From Gammaproteobacteria bacterium (lineage in GTDB: Bacteria; Pseudomonadota; Gammaproteobacteria; Burkholderiales; Gallionellaceae), in the NCBI GenBank assembly GCA_018819205.1, contig JAHJQE010000086.1, positions 1 through 41,598 on the forward strand: a stretch of DNA of 41,598 bases, given 5' to 3'. Position numbers and translations under genes: made by a program. Below the pieces are notes generated by a model. That model was not told the origin of the DNA. It did not search any database and worked only from the letters and a program-made list of their open reading frames with translations. Shown here piece after piece: positions 31,880 to 40,849 of this stretch; position 1 is the stretch's first letter, and every line of letters begins with the position of its first letter.

Positions 31880-33055
31880 TCAGAAGATAAGTGCGGAAAG
31901 CAAGCCGACCACGATCAACACAACGATGACCAGCAGCATATAGCCCCCGCCCTTGCCTGGCGGTTCAGCTCTGCTCCGAACCACATGTGGCGCGGCAGTC
32001 CTGGGTGCAGCCCGATTGATCTCAGCCATGCCGGGGCGCTCCATGCGCAGCGTCTTGGATAGTTCTTCCACTTCTTCCTTGCTGGCCGTCATCACTGCCA
32101 AACGCATGGTCGCCTCAGTAGAATCGAACGAAGAAGATAAACCCAAAGCCACTACAGTCTTGGAATCATCCCCATCGGTTGATCTGGTTATCGTAGCAGT
32201 ACGCTTGGCTGGCTGTGCCACACCCGTATCTCGCGGCAATGTTTCACGACAAGCACGCAGATCGTTCACCATCTCACCTGCATTCTGATAACGCGCTTCC
32301 AGATCCTTGGCCAGTGCCTTGGCAACGATATAGTTCAGCATTTCCGGCACCGACGGATTGGCATTACTGGGCGGAGCGGGAATGGCGTTCAGTGTCTGGT
32401 ACATGATCGCATTGACGTTCTCACCGATGAACGGCACGTGCCCAGTCAACATCTCATACAACATTACCCCCAGCGAGAAGATATCCGAGCGCTGATCCGT
32501 CAGTTTCCCCAGCACCTGCTCGGGAGACATGTATTTCGGCGACCCCAGCACCATTCCGGTCTGGGTGCGCACTGCAGCAGAAGCCATGCGCGCAATACCG
32601 AAATCAGTGATCTTGACGTGCCCGTCACGCACAATCATCACATTGGACGGCTTCACATCGCGGTGTACGATCTCATGCTCATGGGCATAGGCTAGCCCCT
32701 GCGCGACCTGGATGATGATGTCCAGCACCTGGGATACAGGCAAGGTTTTGTTTTCGTTGAGAACGTCACGCAACTCGCGACCATGCAGATATTCCATCGC
32801 GATATAGGCGATGTCCCCGGTACGCCCCACATCGTAAATGGTCACGATATTCGGGTGACTCAGTCGACCAGCTGCCTTGGCTTCCTGATAGAAACGTGCC
32901 TCATATTCCTCACGCTCTTCCAGTGCGAGACTGAGATTGATGGTCTTGATCGCCACCTCACGATCAATGAGCGGGTCGCGTGCCTTATAGACGACCCCCA
33001 TAGCGCCTTGGCCGAGCTCGCTGATGACTTCATAACGACCGAGTTGGCTAATCAT
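31880..33055 (-). CDS. Serine/threonine protein kinase, tail-anchored (Hanks type)
   Basis: The 391-residue protein has a complete Hanks kinase domain (~8-265): glycine loop GQGAMGVVYKA, Lys37 in VAIKT, HRDVKPSN with catalytic Asp133, DFG at 151-153, and SPKYMSPEQ after the activation loop. A ~100-residue linker rich in Thr and Ser follows. The last ~20 residues form one TM helix (MLLVIVVLIVVGLLSALIF), so the kinase is cytoplasmic and anchored by its C-terminus with no periplasmic sensor. Substrates are unknown; neighbouring lipoprotein and cyclase genes are candidate partners. Confidence 0.93.
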   Translation of the reverse strand: MISQLGRYEVISELGQGAMGVVYKARDPLIDREVAIKTINLSLALEEREEYEARFYQEAKAAGRLSHPNIVTIYDVGRTGDIAYIAMEYLHGRELRDVLNENKTLPVSQVLDIIIQVAQGLAYAHEHEIVHRDVKPSNVMIVRDGHVKITDFGIARMASAAVRTQTGMVLGSPKYMSPEQVLGKLTDQRSDIFSLGVMLYEMLTGHVPFIGENVNAIMYQTLNAIPAPPSNANPSVPEMLNYIVAKALAKDLEARYQNAGEMVNDLRACRETLPRDTGVAQPAKRTATITRSTDGDDSKTVVALGLSSSFDSTEATMRLAVMTASKEEVEELSKTLRMERPGMAEINRAAPRTAAPHVVRSRAEPPGKGGGYMLLVIVVLIVVGLLSALIF

Positions 33056-33077
33056 GTCGCGTAACGGCTCCGAGAGA

Positions 33078-33485
33078 TTACTTCGAGGCTGAGCCCTTCA
33101 CACTGCGAAATACCGGCCCCCACAGCGGATGCCCCGCTTCTGCAGCTGACAGCTCGAAGTCCTGATTGATTTTGAGCACGTTCCTGAAATGATCCCGGCA
33201 CAGCTTCTGATCGCCGGACACACAATGAATGAATGCTAAGTATTTGTTTGCCCATAATGTCTCGTATCGAGTGGCATACTGGTTTTCCAGCACACCTTGC
33301 AACGCAGTTTTGGCATTGACGTAGTTGCCAGCCTCGTATTCACTGACCCCCTTAGCCAGAAACCGCTTGGCGACACTATCCCCGAACAGGCGGATGCCGC
33401 CGCTGCCGTCTTCGCAGGTCCCGACCACCGATCCGCAGCCGACAAGCACCAGCGAACCTAAGCCCGCAACAATCCAACGTAACAT
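33078..33485 (-). CDS. TPR-like lipoprotein
   Basis: The 135-residue protein has a lipobox LVLVGC (Cys17), a Cys-containing Gly-rich segment, and a TPR-like helical part (FLAKGVSEYEAGNYVNAKTAL, then NKYLAFIHCVSGDQKLCRDHF, ~45-115). Two cysteines in the second helix (IHC, KLC) could form a disulfide. It ends KGSASK. It resembles small TPR lipoproteins sometimes named TssQ near type VI loci, but no tss gene is visible here, so I do not assign that name. It lies between the kinase and cyclase genes, 22 and 25 bp away, and is likely cotranscribed. Confidence 0.75.
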   Translation of the reverse strand: MLRWIVAGLGSLVLVGCGSVVGTCEDGSGGIRLFGDSVAKRFLAKGVSEYEAGNYVNAKTALQGVLENQYATRYETLWANKYLAFIHCVSGDQKLCRDHFRNVLKINQDFELSAAEAGHPLWGPVFRSVKGSASK

Positions 33486-33510
33486 CCTTCAACTCTCCTG
33501 TTCGATCAGG

Positions 33511-34689
33511 CTACTTGAAACTGTGCCTGATTTTTATGCTCGCGCCCGGTTTGACCTTTATTTCCTTCTTATACACCGGGAATGTCGTATTCCTTATTTC
33601 AAGCGTATGCCGCCCTGCCACCACCTGCAACTCCATCAGCGGCGGACTCACGCCTTGCTTCTTTCCGTCCAGATATATCTCTCCCCAAGGCAGGATCGCC
33701 AGACTGACTACAGCGGGGCCTCCAGTCGTATCTTCTAGCGTGCGAATGCGTGCGCTTTCCTTCACCCCTTGTATCTTCTTCTCCGGCGGTGGCGTTTTCA
33801 CGACTTTAGACTCAGGGGCAGAAGTCGCTTGCGTAACCGGCTTGGCTTGTTCCGTCTGCGGTACCGCAGCTGTGACTGCCTTTACCGGCTCTGGTTCACT
33901 CCGGTGAGCCAGTTTATATATAGCCAACACCGAAGTGGCCAGTACCAACATCCCCACCCCGATGATTGCCGCGCGCTGCTTCGTGGTCGCACGTTTGAAT
34001 ATGGCTACCGCATGGCGTTCGTAGCCGGCAGCCTGACGAAGAAACTCATGCCAGTAACGCTTGCAAATCGCCACGAATCGATGCACACCTTCCGCATGCT
34101 CAATCTCTTCTTCGATCTCGACACCACGCTGGTTCGAAGTGAAATCTCCTGGATAGCCGATGGCATAGACCTCATGTTCGCGCACATGTTTGTCAGTACG
34201 GGAACCTTGGTAGTGGAACATTCCTGCATATTCTTGCGACAGGCGAGACACCGCATCATAGTAAGAGCGCGACACTAGTATCTGTCCTGGATCGGCAAAA
34301 CCCATGACGCGCTGCGCCACATTGATACCATCCCCGACGATATTGGGCTGACCGTTGATATCCTTGACCAGACGCACCGGACCAAGATTGATACCCATGC
34401 GCACCAGCAGTGGTGGTTCCATGCGTACGCCTTCGCCCAGCAAGCTGCTGCGCACACTCAGTGCGGCCTGTAGCGCATCCTCTATATCCCCCAGAAAACT
34501 GATCGCAGCACCATCGCCTGTATCGAGAATGATGCGATCCGCCACCGGCACATCGCGTATAGCGATGGACAGGAAGGCGTTGAAACGCTCCTTCAGGGAT
34601 ATTTGGCCTGACACGGACTTCTTGGAATATTCGACGATATCCAGGAAAAAGACCGAGCAAACAATGGTTTTATTGCCTCTTTGTTCCAT
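33511..34689 (-). CDS. Class III cyclase-like protein with PEGA domain
   Basis: The 392-residue protein has an N-terminal cyclase homology domain (~8-180), a TM helix (~240-259), a Pro/Lys/Thr-rich linker (~262-315), and a C-terminal PEGA domain (~328-392: WGEIYLDGKKQGVSPP, AGRHTLEIRN). Metal ligands Asp17 (FFLDIVEYS) and Asp59 (DTGDGAAIS) and the transition-state Asn123 and Arg127 (GDGINVAQRV) are present. The positions that choose the purine are Leu55 and Asn116 instead of Lys and Asp/Thr, so activity toward ATP is doubtful. Orientation puts PEGA in the periplasm. Confidence 0.88.
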   Translation of the reverse strand: MEQRGNKTIVCSVFFLDIVEYSKKSVSGQISLKERFNAFLSIAIRDVPVADRIILDTGDGAAISFLGDIEDALQAALSVRSSLLGEGVRMEPPLLVRMGINLGPVRLVKDINGQPNIVGDGINVAQRVMGFADPGQILVSRSYYDAVSRLSQEYAGMFHYQGSRTDKHVREHEVYAIGYPGDFTSNQRGVEIEEEIEHAEGVHRFVAICKRYWHEFLRQAAGYERHAVAIFKRATTKQRAAIIGVGMLVLATSVLAIYKLAHRSEPEPVKAVTAAVPQTEQAKPVTQATSAPESKVVKTPPPEKKIQGVKESARIRTLEDTTGGPAVVSLAILPWGEIYLDGKKQGVSPPLMELQVVAGRHTLEIRNTTFPVYKKEIKVKPGASIKIRHSFK

Positions 34690-34755
34690 GTGTCCAATCT
34701 GTCATTCGCGTTTCGTCCACGAAAACCGCAGAGACCGCCAAAAATAACCTGCCGG

Positions 34756-34761
34756 ATTCTA
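34756..34761 (-). promoter_or_regulatory. Possible -10 for the cyclase-kinase cluster
   Basis: TTAGAATCCGGC on the minus strand gives TAGAAT as a -10, 67 bp before the cyclase ATG. It has the same layout as the tag and rbgA elements. No -35 found. Confidence 0.3.
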
Positions 34762-34786
34762 ACGACACTAGTGGTTTACCGCCAGT

Positions 34787-35611
34787 TCAATTTTTCCGCA
34801 CCTTGGCCCTAGTCATCTTGCTCGGCCGCGCATCCGGACGCTGCTGGCGCGGAGGCGGGACGGGCAGATCCACCCATTCCATGATTGCGCGCACCTCACC
34901 CTCACCCAGCTCCGCCATCATGCCGCGTTTGATGCGCGGCGGTAGATTGACGATACCAAACCGGACGCGCATCAAGCGACTGACCGGCAGGCCCAAGGCC
35001 TCGAAGGTACGGCGCACTTCCCGATTACGCCCTTCCTTGATGACGATGCGGTACCAGTGATTGAAACCCTCACCACCTTCGTCACTGAGCTTGTCGAACT
35101 TCACCACACCGTCTTCCAACTCCAGCCCTTGGTTGACCATCTGCTTCATCTGTTCCGGCGACATCTCCCCCTGCACACGCACCGCATACTCGCGCTCGAC
35201 TTCGAAGCGCGGGTGCATCAGGCGGTTCGCCAGTTCACCGGAAGTCGTGAAGATCAGCAGTCCGCTGGTGTTGAAGTCCAGACGCCCGATGGCAATCCAT
35301 TTCTGGCCGCGCAATCTCGGCAGCTCATCGAAGACATTGGCTCTGCCATCCGGGTCGTCCCGGCTGACGATCTCGCCTTCCTGCTTGTGATAGAGCAGCA
35401 CGCGCGGCAATTTCGGCTCAGCCTCCAGCTTCAAGCGGATGTTGCGACCGTCCACCTGCACGCGATCCCCTTCGGCGATACGCACACCCAAGGTCGCCAC
35501 TGCGCCATTCACCGTGATGCGCCCTGCAGCGATCCAGGCTTCCATCTCGCGGCGTGAACCAAGACCGGCCTGCGCCAGCACCTTCTGCAACCTTTCGCCC
35601 TGTTCACTCAT
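34787..35611 (-). CDS. rluB: 23S rRNA pseudouridine synthase RluB
   Basis: The 274-residue enzyme makes pseudouridine 2605 in 23S rRNA. An N-terminal S4 domain ([20 protein letters not shown], ~7-26) is followed by the RsuA/RluB catalytic domain with Asp112 in [13 protein letters not shown], and [20 protein letters not shown] basic tail ends [13 protein letters not shown]. The start overlaps the recR stop by 4 bp. RluE/RluF-type relatives share this layout, so RluB is the best but not the only name. Confidence 0.88.
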   Translation of the reverse strand: MSEQGERLQKVLAQAGLGSRREMEAWIAAGRITVNGAVATLGVRIAEGDRVQVDGRNIRLKLEAEPKLPRVLLYHKQEGEIVSRDDPDGRANVFDELPRLRGQKWIAIGRLDFNTSGLLIFTTSGELANRLMHPRFEVEREYAVRVQGEMSPEQMKQMVNQGLELEDGVVKFDKLSDEGGEGFNHWYRIVIKEGRNREVRRTFEALGLPVSRLMRVRFGIVNLPPRIKRGMMAELGEGEVRAIMEWVDLPVPPPRQQRPDARPSKMTRAKVRKN

Positions 35612-36207
35612 GCTGCTATCTCTCGCCTTTCGAATACGGCTTGCGCCAGTGTGCCGCTATCCACGTGTTCCAATTCGCCGCCGACCGGCAAACCTCGCGC
35701 GATACGCGACACTTTGATCCCCTGCGATTTCAGCAAGGTCGCCAGATAATGCGCTGTCGCCTCGCCTTCCACTGTAAAGTTTGTTGCAAGAATGACTTCA
35801 CAATCAAGTTCTTGTGCGCGACTCACCAAACGCGCAAGCGGCAGCTCCCGCGCCCCGACTCCGTCCAGCGGCGACAAGCGCCCCATCAGCACGAAATACA
35901 TACCACGATAACATTGCGCCTGTTCCATCATCAGCAGGTCGGCCGGCATCTCCACCACACACAGTAGATCGGACTCGCGCTGTGCCGAACTGCACATGGA
36001 ACAGATTTCCTGTTCGGAAAAATTGTTGCACTTGCCGCAATGTTTGACACTTTCCACCGCATGGCTGAGGGAATGTGCCAGATGCATGGCCCCTTCGCGG
36101 TCGCGTTGCAACAGGTGATAGGCCATGCGTTGCGCCGACTTGGGACCGACACCAGGCAGACAGCGCAAAGCACCGATCAGATCTTCCAGACTGGAAGGTG
36201 TCTTCAT
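35608..36207 (-). CDS. recR: Recombination protein RecR
   Basis: The 199-residue protein acts with RecO and RecF to load RecA at gaps. A helix-hairpin-helix ([20 protein letters not shown], ~12-31), a C4 zinc finger ([16 protein letters not shown], ~57-72) and a Toprim domain ([16 protein letters not shown] and [12 protein letters not shown]) are visible. Its ATG directly abuts the ybaB stop. Confidence 0.97.
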   Translation of the reverse strand: MKTPSSLEDLIGALRCLPGVGPKSAQRMAYHLLQRDREGAMHLAHSLSHAVESVKHCGKCNNFSEQEICSMCSSAQRESDLLCVVEMPADLLMMEQAQCYRGMYFVLMGRLSPLDGVGARELPLARLVSRAQELDCEVILATNFTVEGEATAHYLATLLKSQGIKVSRIARGLPVGGELEHVDSGTLAQAVFERREIAA

Positions 36208-36525
36208 TTAGAACGGCAGGCTCATGCCCGGCGGCAATTTGGCAGTAAAACCGCTCATGCGCTGTTCCGTGGTCTGCGCGACTTTCTTGTTGGCATCGTT
36301 CAAGGCGGCGACGATAAGATCTTCCAGCATTTCTTTATCGTCCATCACGCTATCGTCCAAAGACACACGGCGTAGCTCATGCGCACAAGTCATGGTCACT
36401 TTGACCATTCCGGAACCGGATTGGCCTTCCACCTCAATGGTAGCCAGCTCATCCTGCGCCTTCTTCATGTTTGCCTGCATCTGTTGCGCTTGCTTCATCA
36501 ACCCGGCCAGTCCGCCCTTCATCAT
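36208..36525 (-). CDS. ybaB: YbaB/EbfC nucleoid-associated protein
   Basis: The 105-residue dimeric DNA-binding protein starts [20 protein letters not shown] with the typical Met/Gln-rich helix, then [20 protein letters not shown], and ends GMSLPF. Its role in nucleoid organisation is known only loosely. The first of two ATGs (36525) has a GGAGG site at good spacing. Standard dnaX-ybaB-recR order. Confidence 0.95.
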   Translation of the reverse strand: MMKGGLAGLMKQAQQMQANMKKAQDELATIEVEGQSGSGMVKVTMTCAHELRRVSLDDSVMDDKEMLEDLIVAALNDANKKVAQTTEQRMSGFTAKLPPGMSLPF

Positions 36526-36541
36526 TTCCTGCTTCCTCCAG

Positions 36542-38137
36542 TTAAACGGGTCTGATCGACCCTTCTATCAATTGCGCCCCGAGCAGTGACTGCGCTTCGC
36601 GTACGAACGCATCCTGCCGGATGGCCTCTTCAGCTTGCTGCTGGCGGCTCTGTTTATCCTGTTGCTCCACTACCGCCGGGGTCGCTACTTCGTTGGTGGT
36701 GCTCAGATCGACCTCAAGCCTGACCGGGCGGGCGAAATACTCACTCAATGCAGCCTGCAGTTTCTCAAGTGCGATCTTGTTACTTTGCAAATGTTTATGC
36801 TGCGGCGGCAGATGCAGCAGCACACGTCCTTCTGCGAAACTTGCCAACAAGCTATTCTTTGCCAACTGCAACGCCATGCCCGACAGATTGAGCTGGGCCA
36901 GCAAGGTATGCCAATCCAGATCGGCACCAACTGCCATAGCTGGTGCGGTGGCGGCCTTGGCAGGTGTCGGCTCTGCCACTGTCCGTGCCACGTTTGCTGC
37001 CGGCGCGTTGCGCGGAGCCGCTTGCTGGGCACCTGGATTTGTCGCTGCGGCCTGCGGCGCGAATGCCAGCATGCGCAACAAAGTCATGGTGAATCCAGCA
37101 TATTCGTCCGGTGCCAGTTCGATCTCATTCCGCCCGTGGATGACGATCTGATAGTTCAACTGTATCTCTTCAGGTGAGAACTGCTGTGCCAACTCCATCA
37201 AACGCACGCGCTCCGGCTCGTCATCCGTGATCGCCTGCGGAATGGTTTGTGCCAGCGCGATGCGGTGTAACAGCGTCGCCAAATCCTGCAGGGCTGCCTC
37301 GAACGCAAGACTGCGCATAGACATATCGTCTGCAATACGCAACAGACCTGCGCCATCGCCCGTCTTCAAGGTCTGCAGCAAATCGAATAGATAGCCCTGG
37401 TCGATTGCGCCCAGCATAGTGCGCACCAGCGCCTCGTCCACCTTGCCGGATGAATAGGCGATGGCCTGATCCATCAGACTCAGAGCATCGCGCATACTGC
37501 CCTGCGCCGCACGCGCCACCAGATTCAGCGCGCCGTTCTCAAAGGGGATAGCCTCCTGCCCCAGCACATATTGCAGATGCGACACGATCAGCGCGGGCGG
37601 CATCTGCTTGAGGTTGAACTGCAGACAGCGCGACAGTACAGTGACCGGGATCTTCTGCGGGTCGGTGGTGGCGAGGATGAACTTCACATGCGCGGGGGGC
37701 TCTTCCAGCGTTTTCAACATGGCGTTGAAAGCCGACTTCGACAGCATGTGTACTTCGTCGATGATGTAGACTTTGAAACGTCCGCTGGTGGGCGCATACA
37801 GCGCACTCTCCAGCAGCTCGCGCATATTGTCGACCTGGGTGTTGGATGCGGCATCCAACTCGATCAGATCAACGAAACGACCGCTATCGATCTCCTTGCA
37901 GGCGCTACATACGCCGCACGGCTCGGCGGTAACGCCGGATTCGCAATTCAGGGATTTGGCAAAGATGCGCGCGATGGTGGTCTTGCCCACGCCGCGCGTG
38001 CCGGTGAACAGATAGGCATGATGCAGACGGTTCTGCATCAGTGCATTGCTCAGCGCCTGCACCACGTGCTCCTGCCCGGCCAACTGGGCGAAGTTCCTGG
38101 GACGCCATTTGCGTGCTAATACCGAAGTCGCCGACAT
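36542..38137 (-). CDS. dnaX: DNA polymerase III subunit gamma/tau
   Basis: The 531-residue clamp-loader ATPase begins [19 protein letters not shown] after a GAGAGG site. Walker A is GTRGVGKTT (46-54). The zinc-binding cysteines are Cys65, Cys74, Cys77 and Cys80 (CGVCSAC). DEVHMLS is the Walker B, and the sensor 1 region has [21 protein letters not shown]. An Ala/Pro/Thr linker (~380-425) leads to the tau C-terminus. It is shorter than E. coli tau (643). I saw no A-rich slippery run for a gamma frameshift. The frame continues upstream into the 4.5S RNA region, but the family starts here. Confidence 0.96.
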   Translation of the reverse strand: MSATSVLARKWRPRNFAQLAGQEHVVQALSNALMQNRLHHAYLFTGTRGVGKTTIARIFAKSLNCESGVTAEPCGVCSACKEIDSGRFVDLIELDAASNTQVDNMRELLESALYAPTSGRFKVYIIDEVHMLSKSAFNAMLKTLEEPPAHVKFILATTDPQKIPVTVLSRCLQFNLKQMPPALIVSHLQYVLGQEAIPFENGALNLVARAAQGSMRDALSLMDQAIAYSSGKVDEALVRTMLGAIDQGYLFDLLQTLKTGDGAGLLRIADDMSMRSLAFEAALQDLATLLHRIALAQTIPQAITDDEPERVRLMELAQQFSPEEIQLNYQIVIHGRNEIELAPDEYAGFTMTLLRMLAFAPQAAATNPGAQQAAPRNAPAANVARTVAEPTPAKAATAPAMAVGADLDWHTLLAQLNLSGMALQLAKNSLLASFAEGRVLLHLPPQHKHLQSNKIALEKLQAALSEYFARPVRLEVDLSTTNEVATPAVVEQQDKQSRQQQAEEAIRQDAFVREAQSLLGAQLIEGSIRPV

Positions 38138-38193
38138 ATCGCCTCTCGCCCAACCGTTAACCACATCGAGTGTGACACCCTCGAACATAAGGA

Positions 38194-38289
38194 GGCGAGC
38201 CTTACCCCCGGCACTTACAGACATCAGCTGTGGCTGCTTCCTTCCGGACCTGACCAGGTTCACTGCGCCGTAATGCGGGGAGACCCGCC
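38194..38289 (-). ncRNA. ffs: 4.5S RNA (small SRP RNA)
   Basis: On the minus strand the conserved core GGTCAGGTCCGGAAGGAAGC is followed by AGCC; its GGAA tetraloop and asymmetric bulge form the Ffh (SRP54) binding site. The ends pair as a 9-bp helix with some GU pairs (GGCGGGTCT with AGGCTCGCC), defining about 96 nt. It lies between fumA and dnaX, the common betaproteobacterial location. A possible promoter upstream is TTGAAG-N17-TAGCAA, weak in the -10. Exact ends are estimated from the stem. Confidence 0.93.
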
Positions 38290-38337
38290 AAACTTTCTGA
38301 AGCCTTGCTACTGCAACGCCTCCAATTCTTCAACAGA

Positions 38338-39858
38338 TCAAATCTGCTTAACCGGAATCATCCCGATCCTTCGCTTCCATTCAGCCGGACCGATCTCGTG
38401 CACCGACCGGCCTTGCGTATCCACCGCCACGGTCACCGGCATATCCTGCACCTCGAACTCATAGATAGCCTCCATGCCGAGGTCGGCAAAGGCCACCACT
38501 TTCGAGTGCTTGATCGCCTGCGCCACCAGATAGGCTGCGCCGCCGACCGCCATCAGATAGACCGCTGCGTGTTGCTTGATCGCTTCCAGACCAACCTTGC
38601 CGCGCTCCGCCTTGCCGATCATGCCGATCAGACCGGTCTGCGCCAACATGGTCTCGGTGAACTTGTCCATGCGTGTCGCCGTCGTCGGTCCGGCGGGCCC
38701 AACCACTTCGTCGCGCACCGGGTCGACCGGGCCGACATAGTAAATGAATCGACCTTTGAAATCCACCGGCAACGGCTCGCCGCGGGCCAGCATGTCGACC
38801 ATGCGCTTGTGCGCCGCATCACGCCCGGTCAGCAGTTTTCCGTTCAATAACAAGGTCTCACCCGGCTGCCATTGCGCGATGTCCGCCTGAGTCAACGTAT
38901 CCAGATTCACACGCCGCGCATCCACAGACGGTTGCCAGTGCACATCGGGATAGTCTTCCAGACTGGGCGGCTCAAAACTGGCCGCCCCGCTGCCATCCAG
39001 CGTGAAATGCACATGCCGTGTCGCCGCGCAGTTCGGGATCAGCGCGATAGGCTTGGAGGCCGCATGCGTCGGGTAATCCAGTATCTTCACATCCAATACG
39101 GTGGTCAGCCCGCCCAGCCCTTGTGCGCCGATGCCGAGCGCGTTGACTTTGTTATACAGCTCGATGCGCAATTCCTCGATATGGTTATGCGCCCCGCGTG
39201 TCTTCAGCTCGGCCATGTCGATAGGCTGCATCAGCGCCTCTTTCGCCAGCAACATGGCTTTCTCCGCCGTGCCGCCGATGCCGATTCCGATCTGCCCCGG
39301 CGGGCACCACCCCGCCCCCATACCCGGCAACTGCTTCAAGACCCATTCCACAATGTCGTCGCTGGGATTGAGCATGGCGAAGCGCGACTTGTTCTCGGAT
39401 CCGCCCCCCTTGGCAGCGATATCGACCTCGATCTTGTCTCCCGGGACCAGTTCGAAATGTACGACGGCGGGGGCGTTGTCACCCGTGTTCTTGCGTCGTC
39501 CGGCCGGATCGGTCACCACGGAGGCACGCAGCACATTGTCAGGATGGAGATAAGCTTTGCGCACACCTTCGTTCACCATCTCGGCGACGCTCATCGTTGC
39601 ACCATTCCATCGCACCTCCATGCCCACCTTGACGAAGGCGACCACGATGCCGGTATCCTGGCAAATCGGACGTTTGCCCAAGGCGCACATGCGCGAATTG
39701 GTCAGGATCTGCGCCATCGCATCCTTGGCAGCAGGCGATTCCTCGCGCCGATAAGCTTCGGCCAGTGATTGCACATAATCCTGAGGATGGTAATAGGAGA
39801 TGAATTGCAACGCGTCGGCGATGCTTGCGATGAGATCCTGCTGGCGAATGGCGGTCAT
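38338..39858 (-). CDS. fumA: Fumarate hydratase class I
   Basis: The 506-residue [4Fe-4S] enzyme hydrates fumarate to L-malate in the TCA cycle. Cluster ligands are in MCALGKRPICQDTG (two Cys near residue 60) and LIPNCAATRHVHF (~280). The N-domain also has GGSENKSRFAMLNPSDD, and the C-domain GPTTATRMDKFTETMLAQTG. Length equals E. coli FumA/FumB (548) less a short stretch, in the usual range. The name fumA is by class; fumB cannot be ruled out. Its promoter is strong, and the 4.5S gene starts 48 bp after its stop. Confidence 0.93.
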   Translation of the reverse strand: MTAIRQQDLIASIADALQFISYYHPQDYVQSLAEAYRREESPAAKDAMAQILTNSRMCALGKRPICQDTGIVVAFVKVGMEVRWNGATMSVAEMVNEGVRKAYLHPDNVLRASVVTDPAGRRKNTGDNAPAVVHFELVPGDKIEVDIAAKGGGSENKSRFAMLNPSDDIVEWVLKQLPGMGAGWCPPGQIGIGIGGTAEKAMLLAKEALMQPIDMAELKTRGAHNHIEELRIELYNKVNALGIGAQGLGGLTTVLDVKILDYPTHAASKPIALIPNCAATRHVHFTLDGSGAASFEPPSLEDYPDVHWQPSVDARRVNLDTLTQADIAQWQPGETLLLNGKLLTGRDAAHKRMVDMLARGEPLPVDFKGRFIYYVGPVDPVRDEVVGPAGPTTATRMDKFTETMLAQTGLIGMIGKAERGKVGLEAIKQHAAVYLMAVGGAAYLVAQAIKHSKVVAFADLGMEAIYEFEVQDMPVTVAVDTQGRSVHEIGPAEWKRRIGMIPVKQI

Positions 39859-39884
39859 GACGTGGCCTCGATGAATGGTGACCG

Positions 39885-39913
39885 ATTATGGAAGTGTGAG
39901 CAGCCAGCGTCAA
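39885..39913 (-). promoter_or_regulatory. fumA promoter
   Basis: TTGACG (39908-39913) and CATAAT (39885-39890) on the minus strand are separated by exactly 17 bp, the best sigma-70 pair in the window. The -10 lies 26 bp before the fumA ATG. Confidence 0.65.
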
Positions 39914-39918
39914 ACGGT

Positions 39919-39924
39919 TAGAAT
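39919..39924 (+). promoter_or_regulatory. rbgA -10 element
   Basis: GGTTAGAATGCGCGCC gives TAGAAT with a GC-rich discriminator, 31 bp before the rbgA ATG. Its -35 position falls inside the fumA promoter on the other strand. Confidence 0.4.
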
Positions 39925-39955
39925 GCGCGCCTAAACTCAACTCCCAACCCTCAGT

Positions 39956-40849
39956 ATGGCGATTCAATGGTTCCCCGGACACATGACCTCGGCGAAGAAA
40001 AAAGCCACCGAGACCATGGAGCGCATCGATGTCGTCATCGAGGTGCTGGATGCGCGCGTACCCGAGGCTTGCTGTAATCCGATGCTGCGCGAGATGCGCG
40101 AACATCGCCAGCGCCCTTGTCTTAAAGTATTGAACAAGGCCGACCTCGCAGATCCAAATGTCACAAAAGCCTGGCTGGATTTTTTCAACAGCCAGAAGAA
40201 TGTAAAAGCCGTCGCCCTGTCGTGCAAAAAACCCGGTGATGCGAGCAATATCCCCAAACTGTGCCTGCCACTGGCACCCCACCGCGGCACGACCATCAAG
40301 CCCTTGCGCATGATGGTCATGGGCATCCCCAACGTGGGCAAATCCACTTTCATCAATGCCCTGCTCAAGCGACGTACGGCGGCAGTAGGCGATGAACCCG
40401 CGATAACCAAGAATCTTCAGCATTTCGACCTCAGCACCACCATGCAACTGACTGACACCCCAGGCATGATGTGGCCCAAGATCGAGCATGAGAGTGATGG
40501 CATCCTGCTCGCCGCCAGCAATCTGATCGGGCGCAACGCCTATGACGAGGGTGAAGTCGCGGCTTACCTTGGCGATCTGCTGACAGCGCGCTACCCCGCA
40601 CTGCTTGAGCAGCGCTACAAATCCCCCATGCAAGGAGTGGATGGCGTGGCACTCATCGAGACCATCGCCCGCAAACGCGGCTACCGCATCAGGGGCCAAG
40701 AACTCGATCTGGAGAAGGCTGCCATCACACTGCTACAGGATTATCGTAGCGGTGCCTTAGGACGTATCAGCCTGGAAACTCCGGCGTCGCGAGCACAGAT
40801 GTTGGCTGCATCAGAAAATGCTTATAATCCACCACATGACAAAACCTGA
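39956..40849 (+). CDS. rbgA: Ribosome biogenesis GTPase RbgA/YlqF
   Basis: The 297-residue circularly permuted GTPase aids late 50S assembly. The order of motifs is permuted: G4 NKAD (60-63) precedes G1 GIPNVGKST (123-131) and G3 DTPG (167-170). It begins MAIQWFPGHM, a family hallmark, and has RTAAVGDEPAITKNLQ in the switch I position. A C-terminal helical domain binds rRNA. The 3' end overlaps mlaA by 14 bp. Confidence 0.95.
   Translation: MAIQWFPGHMTSAKKKATETMERIDVVIEVLDARVPEACCNPMLREMREHRQRPCLKVLNKADLADPNVTKAWLDFFNSQKNVKAVALSCKKPGDASNIPKLCLPLAPHRGTTIKPLRMMVMGIPNVGKSTFINALLKRRTAAVGDEPAITKNLQHFDLSTTMQLTDTPGMMWPKIEHESDGILLAASNLIGRNAYDEGEVAAYLGDLLTARYPALLEQRYKSPMQGVDGVALIETIARKRGYRIRGQELDLEKAAITLLQDYRSGALGRISLETPASRAQMLAASENAYNPPHDKT

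Noticed and set aside
33078-33485. Type VI secretion lipoprotein TssQ
   Set aside because: Size and TPR content are compatible, but no tss genes are present in the window; kept as a generic TPR lipoprotein.
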